Shown piece by piece: positions 48,987 through 57,794 of a stretch of DNA of 64,000 bases. Below the pieces are notes generated by a model. It was not told the origin of the DNA. It was given only the letters and a program-made list of their open reading frames with translations, and made no database searches. The number at the start of each line of letters is the position of its first letter. The stretch's first letter is position 1. The stretch is taken from contig NZ_VEDF01000007.1 in the NCBI RefSeq assembly GCF_007677725.1, positions 183,604 through 247,603 of the forward strand, read 5' to 3'. Origin of the DNA: Pseudomonas sp. URMO17WK12:I11 (GTDB taxonomy: Bacteria; Pseudomonadota; Gammaproteobacteria; Pseudomonadales; Pseudomonadaceae). A program made the translations under genes and the position numbers.

Positions 48987-50393
48987 TCAGCCGTTACGCA
49001 CCGCATTGCGCGGGTGGCGTTTGCTGCGTACGAATTGGTAGGTCACCGCCAGCAGCAGGAACCAGATCGGCGTGACGACCAGCGCCGAGCGGGTGTCGGC
49101 CTCCAGGCTCAGCAGCACCAGGATGAAGGCGAAGAAGGCCAGGCACACGTAGCACATCACCCGCCCGCCGGGCATCTTGTAGCGCGAGGCCTGGTGCAGC
49201 GCGTCGCGGTGCTTGCGGTAGCGCAGGTACGACAACAGGATCAAGGTCCAGACGAACATGAACAGCACGGCCGAGACCGTGGTCACCAGGGTGAACGCCT
49301 CGATCACGTTTGGCACCAGGTAGATCAGCACCGCGCCCAGCAGCAGACAGGTGCAGGAGAAGTACAGACCGTTGGCCGGTACCGAACGGCTCGACAGCTT
49401 TTCGAACGCACGCGGCGCGTCGCCTTCCTGGGATAGGCCGAAGAGCATGCGGCTGGTGGAGAATACCCCGCTGTTGGCCGAGGAGGCCGCCGAGGTCAGC
49501 ACCACGAAGTTGATGATGCTCGCTGCAGCAGGCAGGCCAGCCAAGACGAACAGCTCGACGAACGGGCTCTTGCCTGGCACCACGTCGCGCCAAGGCGTCA
49601 CTGCCATGATCGCGATCAGCGCCAGCACGTAGAAGATGATGATCCGGACCGGGATCGAGTTGATGGCCCGCGGCAGCGTGCGTTCAGGGTTCTTCGCCTC
49701 GGCGGCAGTGGTGCCGACCAGTTCGATGCCGACGAAGGCGAACACGGCAATCTGGAAGCCGGCGAAAAAGCCCATCACGCCATTGGGGAACATGCCGCCG
49801 TCGTTCCACAGGTTGGCCAGCTGCGCAGTGCGCCCGCTGGGTGAGGTGAACCCGGTGATGACCATGTACAGGCCGGTGGCGACCAGGCCCAGGATGGCGA
49901 TGATCTTGATCAGGGCGAACCAGAACTCCATTTCGCCGAACATTTTCACGGTGACCAGGTTCAGCGACAGCAGTACCGCCACGCAGGTGAGCGCGGGAAT
50001 CCACTGGGGCAGCTCGGGGAACCAGAATTGCGTATACGCAGCGATCGCCACCACGTCGGCGATACCGGTCACCACCCAGCAGAACCAGTAGGTCCAGCCT
50101 GTGAAGTAGCCGGCCCAGGGCCCGAGCAGGTCGGCGGAGAAGTCGATGAACGACTTGTAGTTGAGGTTCGACAGCAGCAGTTCGCCCATGGCGCGCATGA
50201 CGAAGAACAGCATGAAGCCGATGATCATGTAGACGAAGATGATCGACGGTCCCGCCAGGCTGATGGTCTTGCCCGAGCCCATGAACAGGCCGGTGCCGAT
50301 GGCGCCACCGATGGCGATCAACTGAATGTGACGGTTGGTCAGGTTGCGCTGCAGATGCTGGTCATCTGGCGCAGTCGGAGAAGTTTGCGTCAT
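48987..50393 (-). CDS. cycA: D-serine/D-alanine/glycine transporter CycA
   Basis: A 468-residue amino acid/proton symporter with twelve helices. It is very like E. coli CycA throughout, for example NLTNRHIQLIAIGGAIGTGL, GKTISLAGPSIIFVYMIIGF, GFFAGFQIAVFAFVGIELVG and VNFVVLTSAASSANSGVFST-type segments. It imports glycine, D-alanine, D-serine and D-cycloserine. It is read leftward as a single gene, bounded by hairpins. Confidence 0.93.
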   Translation of the reverse strand: MTQTSPTAPDDQHLQRNLTNRHIQLIAIGGAIGTGLFMGSGKTISLAGPSIIFVYMIIGFMLFFVMRAMGELLLSNLNYKSFIDFSADLLGPWAGYFTGWTYWFCWVVTGIADVVAIAAYTQFWFPELPQWIPALTCVAVLLSLNLVTVKMFGEMEFWFALIKIIAILGLVATGLYMVITGFTSPSGRTAQLANLWNDGGMFPNGVMGFFAGFQIAVFAFVGIELVGTTAAEAKNPERTLPRAINSIPVRIIIFYVLALIAIMAVTPWRDVVPGKSPFVELFVLAGLPAAASIINFVVLTSAASSANSGVFSTSRMLFGLSQEGDAPRAFEKLSSRSVPANGLYFSCTCLLLGAVLIYLVPNVIEAFTLVTTVSAVLFMFVWTLILLSYLRYRKHRDALHQASRYKMPGGRVMCYVCLAFFAFILVLLSLEADTRSALVVTPIWFLLLAVTYQFVRSKRHPRNAVRNG

Positions 50394-50564
50394 TTAAGCT
50401 GCATTCCCTTGAAGGTCAGTCTTCTTGTCAGAGGTAGCCGGCTAGGCTAACACGCTCGTGCCAGATGGGGGCGCGACAGATCGACTCCAGTTTCCGGGTG
50501 CAGATGCACACACCGGTCGGCGCGTTCGCAGCCCCGCTGGCGAACGCGCCGGTCGTGCAATCGG

Positions 50565-51932
50565 TCAGGCGCTGGCAAGGATCCGGCGGCGCTTGACCAG
50601 CAGGCTATCGATCACCCACATCAGCACCATCGACACCCCCACCAACGGGAACAGCACCCCCAGCACCAGCATCACCGCCACCGCTGCCTTCCAGCGCGGC
50701 AGGTCATGGCGCAGCGGTGGCACCCCCAGCCCGCCGGTGGGGCGGCGTTTCCACCACATCAAGAGGCCACTGACCGAACTCAGCAGAATCATCAGGCACA
50801 CCAGCAGGATGATGATCTGGTTCAGCGGCCCGAACATCTTGCCTTCGTGCAGCATCACCCCAAGCTCGGTGGCGCGGGCCACCGGGCTATAGTCGCGCCA
50901 GCGCACATCGGCGAGCACCTTGCCGGTGTACTGATCCACGTGCAGGGTGGCGTCGTTGCGTGGGTCATCGGCGAACACGGCGATGGTGAACACACCCTCG
51001 GCCGTGGTCGGCGCGGTGATACTGTAGCCAGGCTCGACCTGGCGTGCGCTGGCGATGTCCTGCACCTGCTGCAGGCTTACCTGCGGCGCGGCAGGCCCGC
51101 TGCTCATGCCGTGGTGCCCGGCGTGCTCGGCATGCGCGCCAGATTGCGGCATCGGGGTGTTTTCCATTGCCCAGGGTACGGTCTGACGGTGGGCGTGGTT
51201 CAGCGCGCGGGCCTGTTGGTCGGACTGCGGCACGGCGTTCCACATGGCCGCCGGAAAACGGTTCCACAGGTCGGCATACTGCTTGCCCCAGAACCCGGTC
51301 CAGGTCATGCCGCTGAGCAGCATCAGCAACAGCAGGGCCGAGCCCCAGAAACCGCTCACTGCATGCAGGTCACGCCAGAACAGCCGGCCCCGGGCCGCCA
51401 GGCGTGGCCACACGACTCCGGCGCCGCTGCGCCCGCGTGGCCACCACAGGTACAGCCCCGACACCACCAGCACGATGCCCCAACCGGCGGCCAGCTCCAC
51501 CAGCCGATCGCCGACGCTGCCGACCATCAGTTCACCGTGCAGCGCGCGGGCGATGGCTTGCAGGTTCTGCTTGCCGTCCTGCTCGCCGAGCATCTTGCCG
51601 CTGTAGGGGTCGATGAACACGTTCAGCTCACGGCCTGCGTCATGCACGACGAATTGCGCGCTGCGCTCGGCGTTGAGCGGCGGCAGGTACTGGCCGACAT
51701 GGCCCTGCGGGTAGGCCTGGCGCACGCTGGCCAGCAGCGTGTCGGCGCTTTGCCGGTGATCGCCGGCCTCGACCACCATCAGGTCGCGATACAGCAGCGG
51801 ATCGAGCTGTGGCTTGAACAGGTAGATGATGCCGGTGAGCGCCAGCAGGATCATGAACGGGGCGACGAACAGCCCCGCGTAGAAATGCCAGCGCCAGGCC
51901 AGGTTGTAGAAGGAAACGCGTGTTCCACTCAT
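50565..51932 (-). CDS. PepSY-associated membrane protein of the copper operon
   Basis: A 455-residue inner-membrane protein with an N-terminal helix (FVAPFMILLALTGIIYLFKP), two PepSY-like periplasmic regions, and further helices (GIVLVVSGLYLWWPRGRSGA, ILLVCLMILLSSVSGLLMWW). Related proteins (FoxB, PiuB) act as reductases in metal uptake. A His/Met-rich insert, HAEHAGHHGMSSGPAA near residue 275, suits copper binding. The start at 51932 has a perfect AAAGGAGG site. It is the last gene after oprC and may reduce Cu(II) to Cu(I); this role is inferred. Confidence 0.82.
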   Translation of the reverse strand: MSGTRVSFYNLAWRWHFYAGLFVAPFMILLALTGIIYLFKPQLDPLLYRDLMVVEAGDHRQSADTLLASVRQAYPQGHVGQYLPPLNAERSAQFVVHDAGRELNVFIDPYSGKMLGEQDGKQNLQAIARALHGELMVGSVGDRLVELAAGWGIVLVVSGLYLWWPRGRSGAGVVWPRLAARGRLFWRDLHAVSGFWGSALLLLMLLSGMTWTGFWGKQYADLWNRFPAAMWNAVPQSDQQARALNHAHRQTVPWAMENTPMPQSGAHAEHAGHHGMSSGPAAPQVSLQQVQDIASARQVEPGYSITAPTTAEGVFTIAVFADDPRNDATLHVDQYTGKVLADVRWRDYSPVARATELGVMLHEGKMFGPLNQIIILLVCLMILLSSVSGLLMWWKRRPTGGLGVPPLRHDLPRWKAAVAVMLVLGVLFPLVGVSMVLMWVIDSLLVKRRRILASA

Positions 51933-51989
51933 GGGAACCTCCTTTGGACCCACATGAGGGCGCGGCCGCAACCGCGCCCATCGTTATCG

Positions 51990-54047
51990 TCAGAAGCTGA
52001 AATCGACTTTCGTCCACAGGGTCCGGCCTGGCTCGTTGACCGCCTGAGGGTCGCTGGCCGGATAGCCGAACCCGGCGTTGCCGGCCAGGTTCAGGTGCTC
52101 GGCGTAGGTCTTGTCGAACAGGTTGTCGACACCGGCGCTGAGCTTGAGGTTGCGGTTGATCTTGTAGGCGGCGTTGAGCGAGAACACGCCGAAGCCTGCG
52201 CTCTGGCCGAAGTCCTTGCCGACCACATTGCCCTGGTTCTGGCTGATGCGGTGCTGCGCCGCCACCAGGCGCCACAATGCGCCAGCGCTCCACTGCTCGC
52301 GCTGATAGGTCAGGCCCAGGCGGCTCTCCAACGGCGGCATCTGCGCCAGGGCGCGACCGTCGCTGCTGTTCTTGCCCCAGGCGTAGGCCATGGTCGCGTC
52401 GGCTTTCCAGCGCTCGCTCAGGGCGTAGGCTGCGCCCACCTCGCCACCCATGATGCGGGCGTCGATGTTGCGCGCTTGCGATGTGCTCATGCCCATCATT
52501 GCGCTGCGGTAGTCGAACAGGATGTAGTCGCGGATTTGCCCGACATAACCCGAGGCCCAGGCCTCCAGACGCTCGCTGCGGTAGTGCAGGCCAACGTCGA
52601 GCTGGGTGGTCTTCTCCGGCTTGATGCTGTCGAAGGCGTTGAGCGAACCTGCCGGTCCCCGGGTGGGGGAAAACAGCTCCCAGTAGTCCGGGAAGCGCTG
52701 GGCATGGCCCAGGCCCACGTAGGCGGTGGCGGGCACTGCCGCGAGATCGTGCTCGTAGCGCACGAAGCCGCTGGGCAGGGTGTCGGCGCGGGTATTGTCG
52801 CGGGTCAGGCTGCTGGCGCGGTAGTCCTTGGCCGACGCGCGATCAACGCGGGCGCCGGCGATCAGCCGGTCAACGCCTGTGGCGTACCAGGTGGCCTCGG
52901 CGAAGGCGCCGTAGTCGTGAAATGCGGCATCCTTGGTCCAGGGCAGGTGCTTGTAGGTGTCGATGCCCATGGCGCTGCGCGCACGGTGTTGATTGGTCTG
53001 TGCATCGAGGCCGCCGATCAGCTGCACGTCGGCCCAGCGCCAGGTCGCCTTGATGCGCCCGCCCATGGTGCGGCGTTCGACGGCGGCGGCCATGGGCCCG
53101 GCCATCATGCCGGTGCCCGAGGGCGTGCGCAGGCTGTAGTTGTCCATCACGTGGTCGGCGTAGTTGTAGTAAACCTGCGCCTCGACCTTGTCGAGAACCT
53201 CGCCGAGGTTGGACTTTTCGACCCGCAGCCCCAGGCTTTCGCGCTTGAACTGCGCGCCGTCCATGCCGCGCCCGGCATAGCGGGCTTTACCGTCGCCCTT
53301 GCCTGCGCTGAGTTCGACCAAGGTGTCCTGGTCGGGCGTCCAGCCCAGCGCTACGTCGCCGTTCCACTTTTCCCAGCGCGAGGGCACGCTGTCACCGTGG
53401 CCGTCGTGGTAGTCGTCCGCGCGCGACTGGTTGCCGACAAATCGCGCGTAGCCCTGGCCGTTGCCAGCTGCGGCGTCCAGCACCTTGTCGAAACGGCCAT
53501 TGGAGCCGGCCAGCAAACTGGCGTTGACCCGGCTGCCGAGGGTGCCGAAGGATACCGGTTCGCGCTCGAACAGAACCGTCCCGGCCGACCCGCCCGGGCC
53601 CCAGATGACGCTCTGCGGGCCTTTGATCACGGTCAGGCGGTCATAGGTTTCCGGTGCGATGTAGGACGTCGGCGCATCCATGCGGTTGGGGCAGGCGCCG
53701 AGCATCAGCCCGCCATTGGTAAGGATGTTCAAACGTGAGCCGAACATGCCCCGCAGCACCGGGTCGCCGTTGGTGCCACCGGCACGGATCGCGGCAAAAC
53801 CCGGGATGGTTTTCAGGTAGTCGGCGCCATCACTGGCCGGTACGGGTTGGCGCGGTTCCTTGGGGTTGGTCACCACGGTCAGCGGAGAGCTTGGCGCGAT
53901 GGCGGTGACGACGGTGGGGCTCAATTCAGCCTCTGGGTGAACATGGCCCGTTGGCGCGGCCACGGCCAGTGGGGCCAAGAGCGATCCGCACAGCGCCGTG
54001 AGCGCAGCGCCTCGGTTGGATTTGGACACAAGGGTACAGCCGGACAT
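51990..54047 (-). CDS. oprC: TonB-dependent copper receptor OprC
   Basis: A 685-residue outer-membrane receptor of the OprC/NosA type. The precursor has a signal peptide ending APLAVAA, a plug domain (YLKTIPGFAAIRAGGTNGDP, VIKGPQSVIWGPGGSAGTVL) and a barrel ending KVDFSF with a terminal Phe. Copper-site features are present: CPNRM (a CxxxM motif) in the plug and HVM (an HxM motif) in the barrel, as described for P. aeruginosa OprC. There is no strong ribosome site before the ATG. It lies within the copper operon and should take up copper using TonB energy. Confidence 0.93.
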   Translation of the reverse strand: MSGCTLVSKSNRGAALTALCGSLLAPLAVAAPTGHVHPEAELSPTVVTAIAPSSPLTVVTNPKEPRQPVPASDGADYLKTIPGFAAIRAGGTNGDPVLRGMFGSRLNILTNGGLMLGACPNRMDAPTSYIAPETYDRLTVIKGPQSVIWGPGGSAGTVLFEREPVSFGTLGSRVNASLLAGSNGRFDKVLDAAAGNGQGYARFVGNQSRADDYHDGHGDSVPSRWEKWNGDVALGWTPDQDTLVELSAGKGDGKARYAGRGMDGAQFKRESLGLRVEKSNLGEVLDKVEAQVYYNYADHVMDNYSLRTPSGTGMMAGPMAAAVERRTMGGRIKATWRWADVQLIGGLDAQTNQHRARSAMGIDTYKHLPWTKDAAFHDYGAFAEATWYATGVDRLIAGARVDRASAKDYRASSLTRDNTRADTLPSGFVRYEHDLAAVPATAYVGLGHAQRFPDYWELFSPTRGPAGSLNAFDSIKPEKTTQLDVGLHYRSERLEAWASGYVGQIRDYILFDYRSAMMGMSTSQARNIDARIMGGEVGAAYALSERWKADATMAYAWGKNSSDGRALAQMPPLESRLGLTYQREQWSAGALWRLVAAQHRISQNQGNVVGKDFGQSAGFGVFSLNAAYKINRNLKLSAGVDNLFDKTYAEHLNLAGNAGFGYPASDPQAVNEPGRTLWTKVDFSF

Positions 54048-54113
54048 AGTGATTCCAGTCGATCAGTCAGGAATGAACGCGAAGCCGTGTGGCTTCGAGC
54101 GTTAGCGATTGGC

Positions 54114-54545
54114 TCAAACGCTGATCGAAGAGGGCGGCGCGCGGCTGCGCGCCCCTGGAAATACGGCCTGTCGGGCATGGCCCTGGCGTGTCGGTCGACC
54201 GTTGAGGGTGGGCGGGACGCTGCTGGCCAGCGCGAGGGGGCTGTGGGTCTGCGGCAGGGCGGGGCAGTTGAACAGCAAGCTGCAATAGCCGCATTTTTCC
54301 CACATCACATGCAACTGGCCATCGTCGCCATGGCTTTGCTGCATGACGCCTGAGGCGTGGTGGGCCTCGGGCATGGACATCGACATCGGCATGGACATGC
54401 CGGCGTGGTGATCCATCGGCATCGACTGAGCGATCAGTGGTCCGATGAAGATCATCCACATGGCGAACAGGCTCAGCCAGCCGCCACCGATGCGCCTGCG
54501 TTCAGGGCGGGTGGTTCGGCTGGAGCTGTTGCGAGGCAGGCTCAT
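54114..54545 (-). CDS. DUF2946 family protein, Met/His-rich
   Basis: A 143-residue protein with one hydrophobic segment near residues 23-41 (WLSLFAMWMIFIGPLIAQSM) and a very Met/His-rich stretch (DHHAGMSMPMSMSMPEAHHA) followed by CGYCSLLFNCP. This combination fits DUF2946 proteins, which often accompany copper receptors. Methionine clusters of this kind bind Cu(I). It lies between oprC and the PCu(A)C chaperone gene on the same strand, so it is probably exported and binds copper in the periplasm. Confidence 0.8.
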   Translation of the reverse strand: MSLPRNSSSRTTRPERRRIGGGWLSLFAMWMIFIGPLIAQSMPMDHHAGMSMPMSMSMPEAHHASGVMQQSHGDDGQLHVMWEKCGYCSLLFNCPALPQTHSPLALASSVPPTLNGRPTRQGHARQAVFPGARSRAPPSSISV

Positions 54546-54570
54546 GCTCGCGAGTGCCGGTCAGCAGCTA

Positions 54571-55056
54571 TCAGTGCGCGTGCTGGTGATCCTGCGTGGG
54601 CTGCGCTGGCGCCTGCTGCTGCACGGCAACCTGCACGGTGATGTCGCCGGCCCTTTGGAAATGCAGGGTCAGCGGGAAACGCTGGCCATCGCTGAGCAGG
54701 CTGCGGTCCTTGGGCTGCATGAGCATGACGTGATAAGCGCCGGGAGCGAAGGTCAAATCCTTGCCGGCTGGCACCACCACGCTCTGGACCTGTTGCATGC
54801 GCATGGCGCCGTCGCTGCCCTGGGCGTGTTCGTGCAGTTGCGCGTCGTCGCTGATCGGACTGTCGACGCTCAAGAGGCGGTCATCGACCTTGCCGTTGTT
54901 GTGCACGACGAAGTAGGCCGCGACATTGGGCGCGTTGGGCGGCAGTTGCAGTGACCACGGGTGGGCGATGTGCAGGTCGCCAACGCTGTATTCGTGGGCG
55001 CTGGCATAGGCACCGGGCAGCAGCAGGGCGGCCAGGATGAGGGCATGCTTGAACAT
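54571..55056 (-). CDS. PCu(A)C periplasmic copper chaperone
   Basis: A 161-residue periplasmic protein with a signal peptide ending YASAHEYS. The copper site of the family is present: His in QLHEHAQGSDGAMRMQQV, with Met residues there, and the later GAYHVMLMQP, matching the H(M)x10Mx21HxM pattern. Such proteins pass Cu(I) to cytochrome oxidase or to other acceptors. The tail is His-rich (QDHQHAH), which adds metal affinity. It sits between two DUF2946 genes in the copper operon. Confidence 0.92.
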   Translation of the reverse strand: MFKHALILAALLLPGAYASAHEYSVGDLHIAHPWSLQLPPNAPNVAAYFVVHNNGKVDDRLLSVDSPISDDAQLHEHAQGSDGAMRMQQVQSVVVPAGKDLTFAPGAYHVMLMQPKDRSLLSDGQRFPLTLHFQRAGDITVQVAVQQQAPAQPTQDHQHAH

Positions 55057-55080
55057 GGTGAGTCTCCGATCGATTGAGGT

Positions 55081-55491
55081 TCAGGCTGACAGCTGAAAAC
55101 TCAAGGCAACGGGAGAGGCGCGGGGGTTGAGCGCAGGCCATAACTGGCGCGGAGTGGGGCGATAATCGATGAGCGCCGCGACCTGCCCGGCGAACAGCGC
55201 GGGCGGGGTGTGCAGTTGCGCCGGATAGCCTGGCAGCGCCAGCAGCGGGGCCGCGCCCGAGCAGCACCAGCAGTGCTGCATGTTGGAATGCTGGTCGCCC
55301 TGGCTGCCGAGGTCGATCTTGGCCAGGGCCTGGATATCGACCTTGGCCTTGCCGGTCATGCTGGAACAGAACGCCCCCCACAGCAGCTGATCGGCCGGGC
55401 CTTTGGGCGCGGCAGAAGACAGCGGCATGGCCAGCAGGTTGAACAGCACTGCAAGGCAGGCTATCCAGGCAAGGTGCCGACGTGGGGGCAT
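55081..55491 (-). CDS. DUF2946 family protein, first gene of the copper operon
   Basis: A 136-residue protein with an N-terminal signal/anchor (HLAWIACLAVLFNLLAMPLS) and a central HSNMQHCWCCSGAAPLL motif with three closely spaced cysteines plus His and Met, a plausible copper-binding site of DUF2946. It is the most upstream gene of the leftward cluster DUF2946-PCu(A)C-DUF2946-oprC-PepSY. The sequence upstream (55492-55590) contains a TATACT on the minus strand but no good -35 partner, so the promoter is not settled. Confidence 0.82.
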   Translation of the reverse strand: MPPRRHLAWIACLAVLFNLLAMPLSSAAPKGPADQLLWGAFCSSMTGKAKVDIQALAKIDLGSQGDQHSNMQHCWCCSGAAPLLALPGYPAQLHTPPALFAGQVAALIDYRPTPRQLWPALNPRASPVALSFQLSA

Positions 55492-55590
55492 GGAGAGATC
55501 CGGTCAGGAATCGTGGGCGGTATTGTAAAACGGAGTATAGGGAAAAATGCCGGGGTGCGGTGAAGTGACGCAGATGGCCCCGGCTGCGCC

Positions 55591-56445
55591 TTACACCTTG
55601 CCACGGCCCATCAGGCCACGCACCGTCTCCTGCAGGTCCGCAGGCAGCACCACGACCTTGGCATTGTCGCTGCTGGCGAGGTTTTCCATGGCGCCGATGT
55701 AGCGCTCACCGAGCAGGTACATGGCCGGTACGGTCTCGTTGCCCACCGCGTCCTTGACCAGGGAAATGGCACGTGCCGACGCTTGCGCGAGGTTGATCTG
55801 CGCCTCGGCGTCGAGCTTGGCCGCCTGCAGACGGGCTTCGGCTTCGAGGATCGCCGCCTGCTTGGCCCCTTCGGCGCGCGTCACGTCGGCTTTTCGTTCA
55901 CGCTCGGCGGCAGCCTGGCGCTCCATGGCCAGCTGCATGTTCTGCGAAGGCTTGATGTCCTGGATTTCCACCGAGCGTACGGTGACGCCCCAGTCCTCGG
56001 TCTGCTCGGACATGGCTTCGCGCAGACGCGCCTTGATCTGCTCGCGACTCGACAGGGCTTCGTCCAGGTCCATGGCGCCGACGATGGCGCGCAGCGAGGT
56101 CATGGTCAGGCTGGTGACGGCGAAAGAGAAGTTCTGCACGCCGTACGAGGCCTTCTGCGGATCGACCACCTTGGCGAAGCACAGCGCGTTGGCGACGATC
56201 ACGGCGTTGTCTTTGGTGATGATTTCCTGCTCCTGGACATCGAGAATGATGTCCTTGGTCGGCAGCCGGTAGGCCACCACGTCCATGTAGGGAATGACGA
56301 TGTTCAGGCCCGGCTTGAGCGTGTTGTGGTAGCGCCCGAGGCGCTCGACGATCCATTCCTCGCCCTGGGGCACGATGCGCACGCCCTTGAACACGGTGAT
56401 GAGGACGAACACGGCGAGGGCGCCGACGACGATGAGGCTGGTCAT
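55591..56445 (-). CDS. qmcA: SPFH/Band 7 family protein QmcA
   Basis: A 284-residue inner-membrane protein with an N-terminal helix (LIVVGALAVFVLITVFKGVR), an SPFH domain (VPQGEEWIVERLGRYHNTLK, LDVQEQEIITKDNAVI) and a long coiled coil (EAEARLQAAKLDAEAQINLA). It matches the QmcA/stomatin group, which forms oligomeric rings associated with FtsH. It follows nfeD by 27 bases, the usual pairing of a stomatin-like protein with an NfeD membrane protein. The assignment to QmcA rather than another stomatin is by overall resemblance. Confidence 0.9.
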   Translation of the reverse strand: MTSLIVVGALAVFVLITVFKGVRIVPQGEEWIVERLGRYHNTLKPGLNIVIPYMDVVAYRLPTKDIILDVQEQEIITKDNAVIVANALCFAKVVDPQKASYGVQNFSFAVTSLTMTSLRAIVGAMDLDEALSSREQIKARLREAMSEQTEDWGVTVRSVEIQDIKPSQNMQLAMERQAAAERERKADVTRAEGAKQAAILEAEARLQAAKLDAEAQINLAQASARAISLVKDAVGNETVPAMYLLGERYIGAMENLASSDNAKVVVLPADLQETVRGLMGRGKV

Positions 56446-56472
56446 GGGAAACTTCCTTTTAAGTTGAGTCGA

Positions 56473-56919
56473 TCAGGCGCGCACGACCCGCGCGGTGTTG
56501 CCTTCGACGGCGATCAATCGCACCCGCTCGCCGGCGGGGATGTCGGTGTCGGCGACGCAGGTCCATTCTTCGCTGCCCAGCAACGGCTTCTGGAAACGCA
56601 CACGGCCTTTCTGGAACTGCGAAACGCTGGCGGTGAGCAGGCCGACTTCACCGATCACGCTGTCTGCGGTCCAGCGCACGTCTGGCTGCTTGGGCTTGAA
56701 CAGCCTGAACCAGAGCAGCGTGGTCACCGAGGAGAACAGCACCCAACTCAGCACTTGCATGTCCAGCTGCAAGGTCGGCGCGGCCATGGCGATCAGCGCC
56801 ACCAATACTGCGCCGATACCGAACCAGATGATGAAGAACGTGGGCAGGACCAGTTCGAGCAGAATCAGCGCGATGCCGAAGACCAGCCAGATCCACCATT
56901 GCATTTCCATTTGAGCCAT
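56473..56919 (-). CDS. NfeD family membrane protein
   Basis: A 148-residue protein with two or three helices in its first half (WWIWLVFGIALILLELVLPT, IGAVLVALIAMAAPTLQLD region) and a C-terminal OB-fold (GEVGLLTASVSQFQKGRVRF, ERVRLIAVEGNTARVVRA). This is the short NfeD1b type that partners stomatin-like proteins. It is encoded directly upstream of qmcA. The partnership with QmcA is by family and position. Confidence 0.88.
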   Translation of the reverse strand: MAQMEMQWWIWLVFGIALILLELVLPTFFIIWFGIGAVLVALIAMAAPTLQLDMQVLSWVLFSSVTTLLWFRLFKPKQPDVRWTADSVIGEVGLLTASVSQFQKGRVRFQKPLLGSEEWTCVADTDIPAGERVRLIAVEGNTARVVRA

Positions 56920-57077
56920 ACCCTGCGCAGTAGGAGGGGAAGTCTATCCTCGCGTCGAGGCTAATGGCCATTTAGATCTGTCTGATCAGAGAGTGTCTTT
57001 TGCCGATTTGCGCTGTGGGAAATTTCTACAAGAATCTGGAAACCTGGGCATCAGACCCGCCAATCTTCGTCGATCGG

Positions 57078-57794
57078 TCAATGGCATATGCGTTCGAGCA
57101 AGGCCTGCACGTCATGAAACTCCCGGTCCGCGCTGGGCAGTTCAGGCCGCTTGAGCACCAGCACCGGAACCCGGCGCTCGCGGGCGACCTCGAGCTTGGG
57201 CTCGGTCGCCGCGCTGCCACTGTTCTTGCTGACCAGTACATCGATGCCGCGCCGCGCGAACAGGGCTCGCTCGTCGTCCAGGCGAAATGGCCCGCGGGCG
57301 CCGATCACTTCGCAGCGGGCGTTGCCGGGGCAGGCCTCCAGGGCGCGCAAGGTCCAGAACTGTTCTGGCGGAATTTCATCAAGGTGTTGCAGCGGCTCGC
57401 GCCCGAGGGTGAACAGCGGGCGGCGAAAGGGCTTGAGCGCTTCGATCAAGCCTGGCCAATCCTCTACCTCTCGCCAGTCGTCGCCGGCCTGCGCCTGCCA
57501 GGCTGGCCGGCGCAATGCCCAGTACGGTATACCGACGGCGCGTGCCGCGCTGGCGGCATTGCGGCTGATCTGCGCAGCATAAGGGTGGGTGGCGTCGATC
57601 AGCAGGCTGATGCCGGCTTCGCCGAGGTAAGTGGCAAGCCCCTCGGCGCCGCCGTAGCCGCCGACCCGTACCGTGCAGGCAAGGTCCTGCGGTACCCGGC
57701 CAATGCCGGCCAGGCTGTAGACATGCTCAGGGCCAAGCTGGCGCGCTACCGCCAGCGCTTCGGTGATACCGCCCAGCAGCAGGATGCGCTTCAT
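57078..57794 (-). CDS. cobK: Precorrin-6A reductase CobK
   Basis: CobK reduces precorrin-6A to precorrin-6B with NADPH in the aerobic cobalamin pathway. The 238-residue protein begins MKRILLLGGITEALAVARQL and has the family segments SLLIDATHPYAAQISRNA, TLGREPLQHLDEIP and VSKNSGSAATEPKLEVARER. Its start overlaps the cbiD stop by four bases, so it is the last gene of the leftward cobL-cbiD-cobK operon. Confidence 0.93.
   Translation of the reverse strand: MKRILLLGGITEALAVARQLGPEHVYSLAGIGRVPQDLACTVRVGGYGGAEGLATYLGEAGISLLIDATHPYAAQISRNAASAARAVGIPYWALRRPAWQAQAGDDWREVEDWPGLIEALKPFRRPLFTLGREPLQHLDEIPPEQFWTLRALEACPGNARCEVIGARGPFRLDDERALFARRGIDVLVSKNSGSAATEPKLEVARERRVPVLVLKRPELPSADREFHDVQALLERICH

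Noticed and set aside
50706..53738. Plus-strand frame of 1010 codons across the PepSY and oprC genes
   Set aside because: Its product is His/Ala/Gly/Gln-rich shadow sequence without domains, while the minus strand encodes clear OprC and PepSY proteins.
55534..55539. TATACT as the promoter -10 of the copper operon
   Set aside because: No -35 element at acceptable spacing; the nearest TTCACC is 19 bases away and weak.
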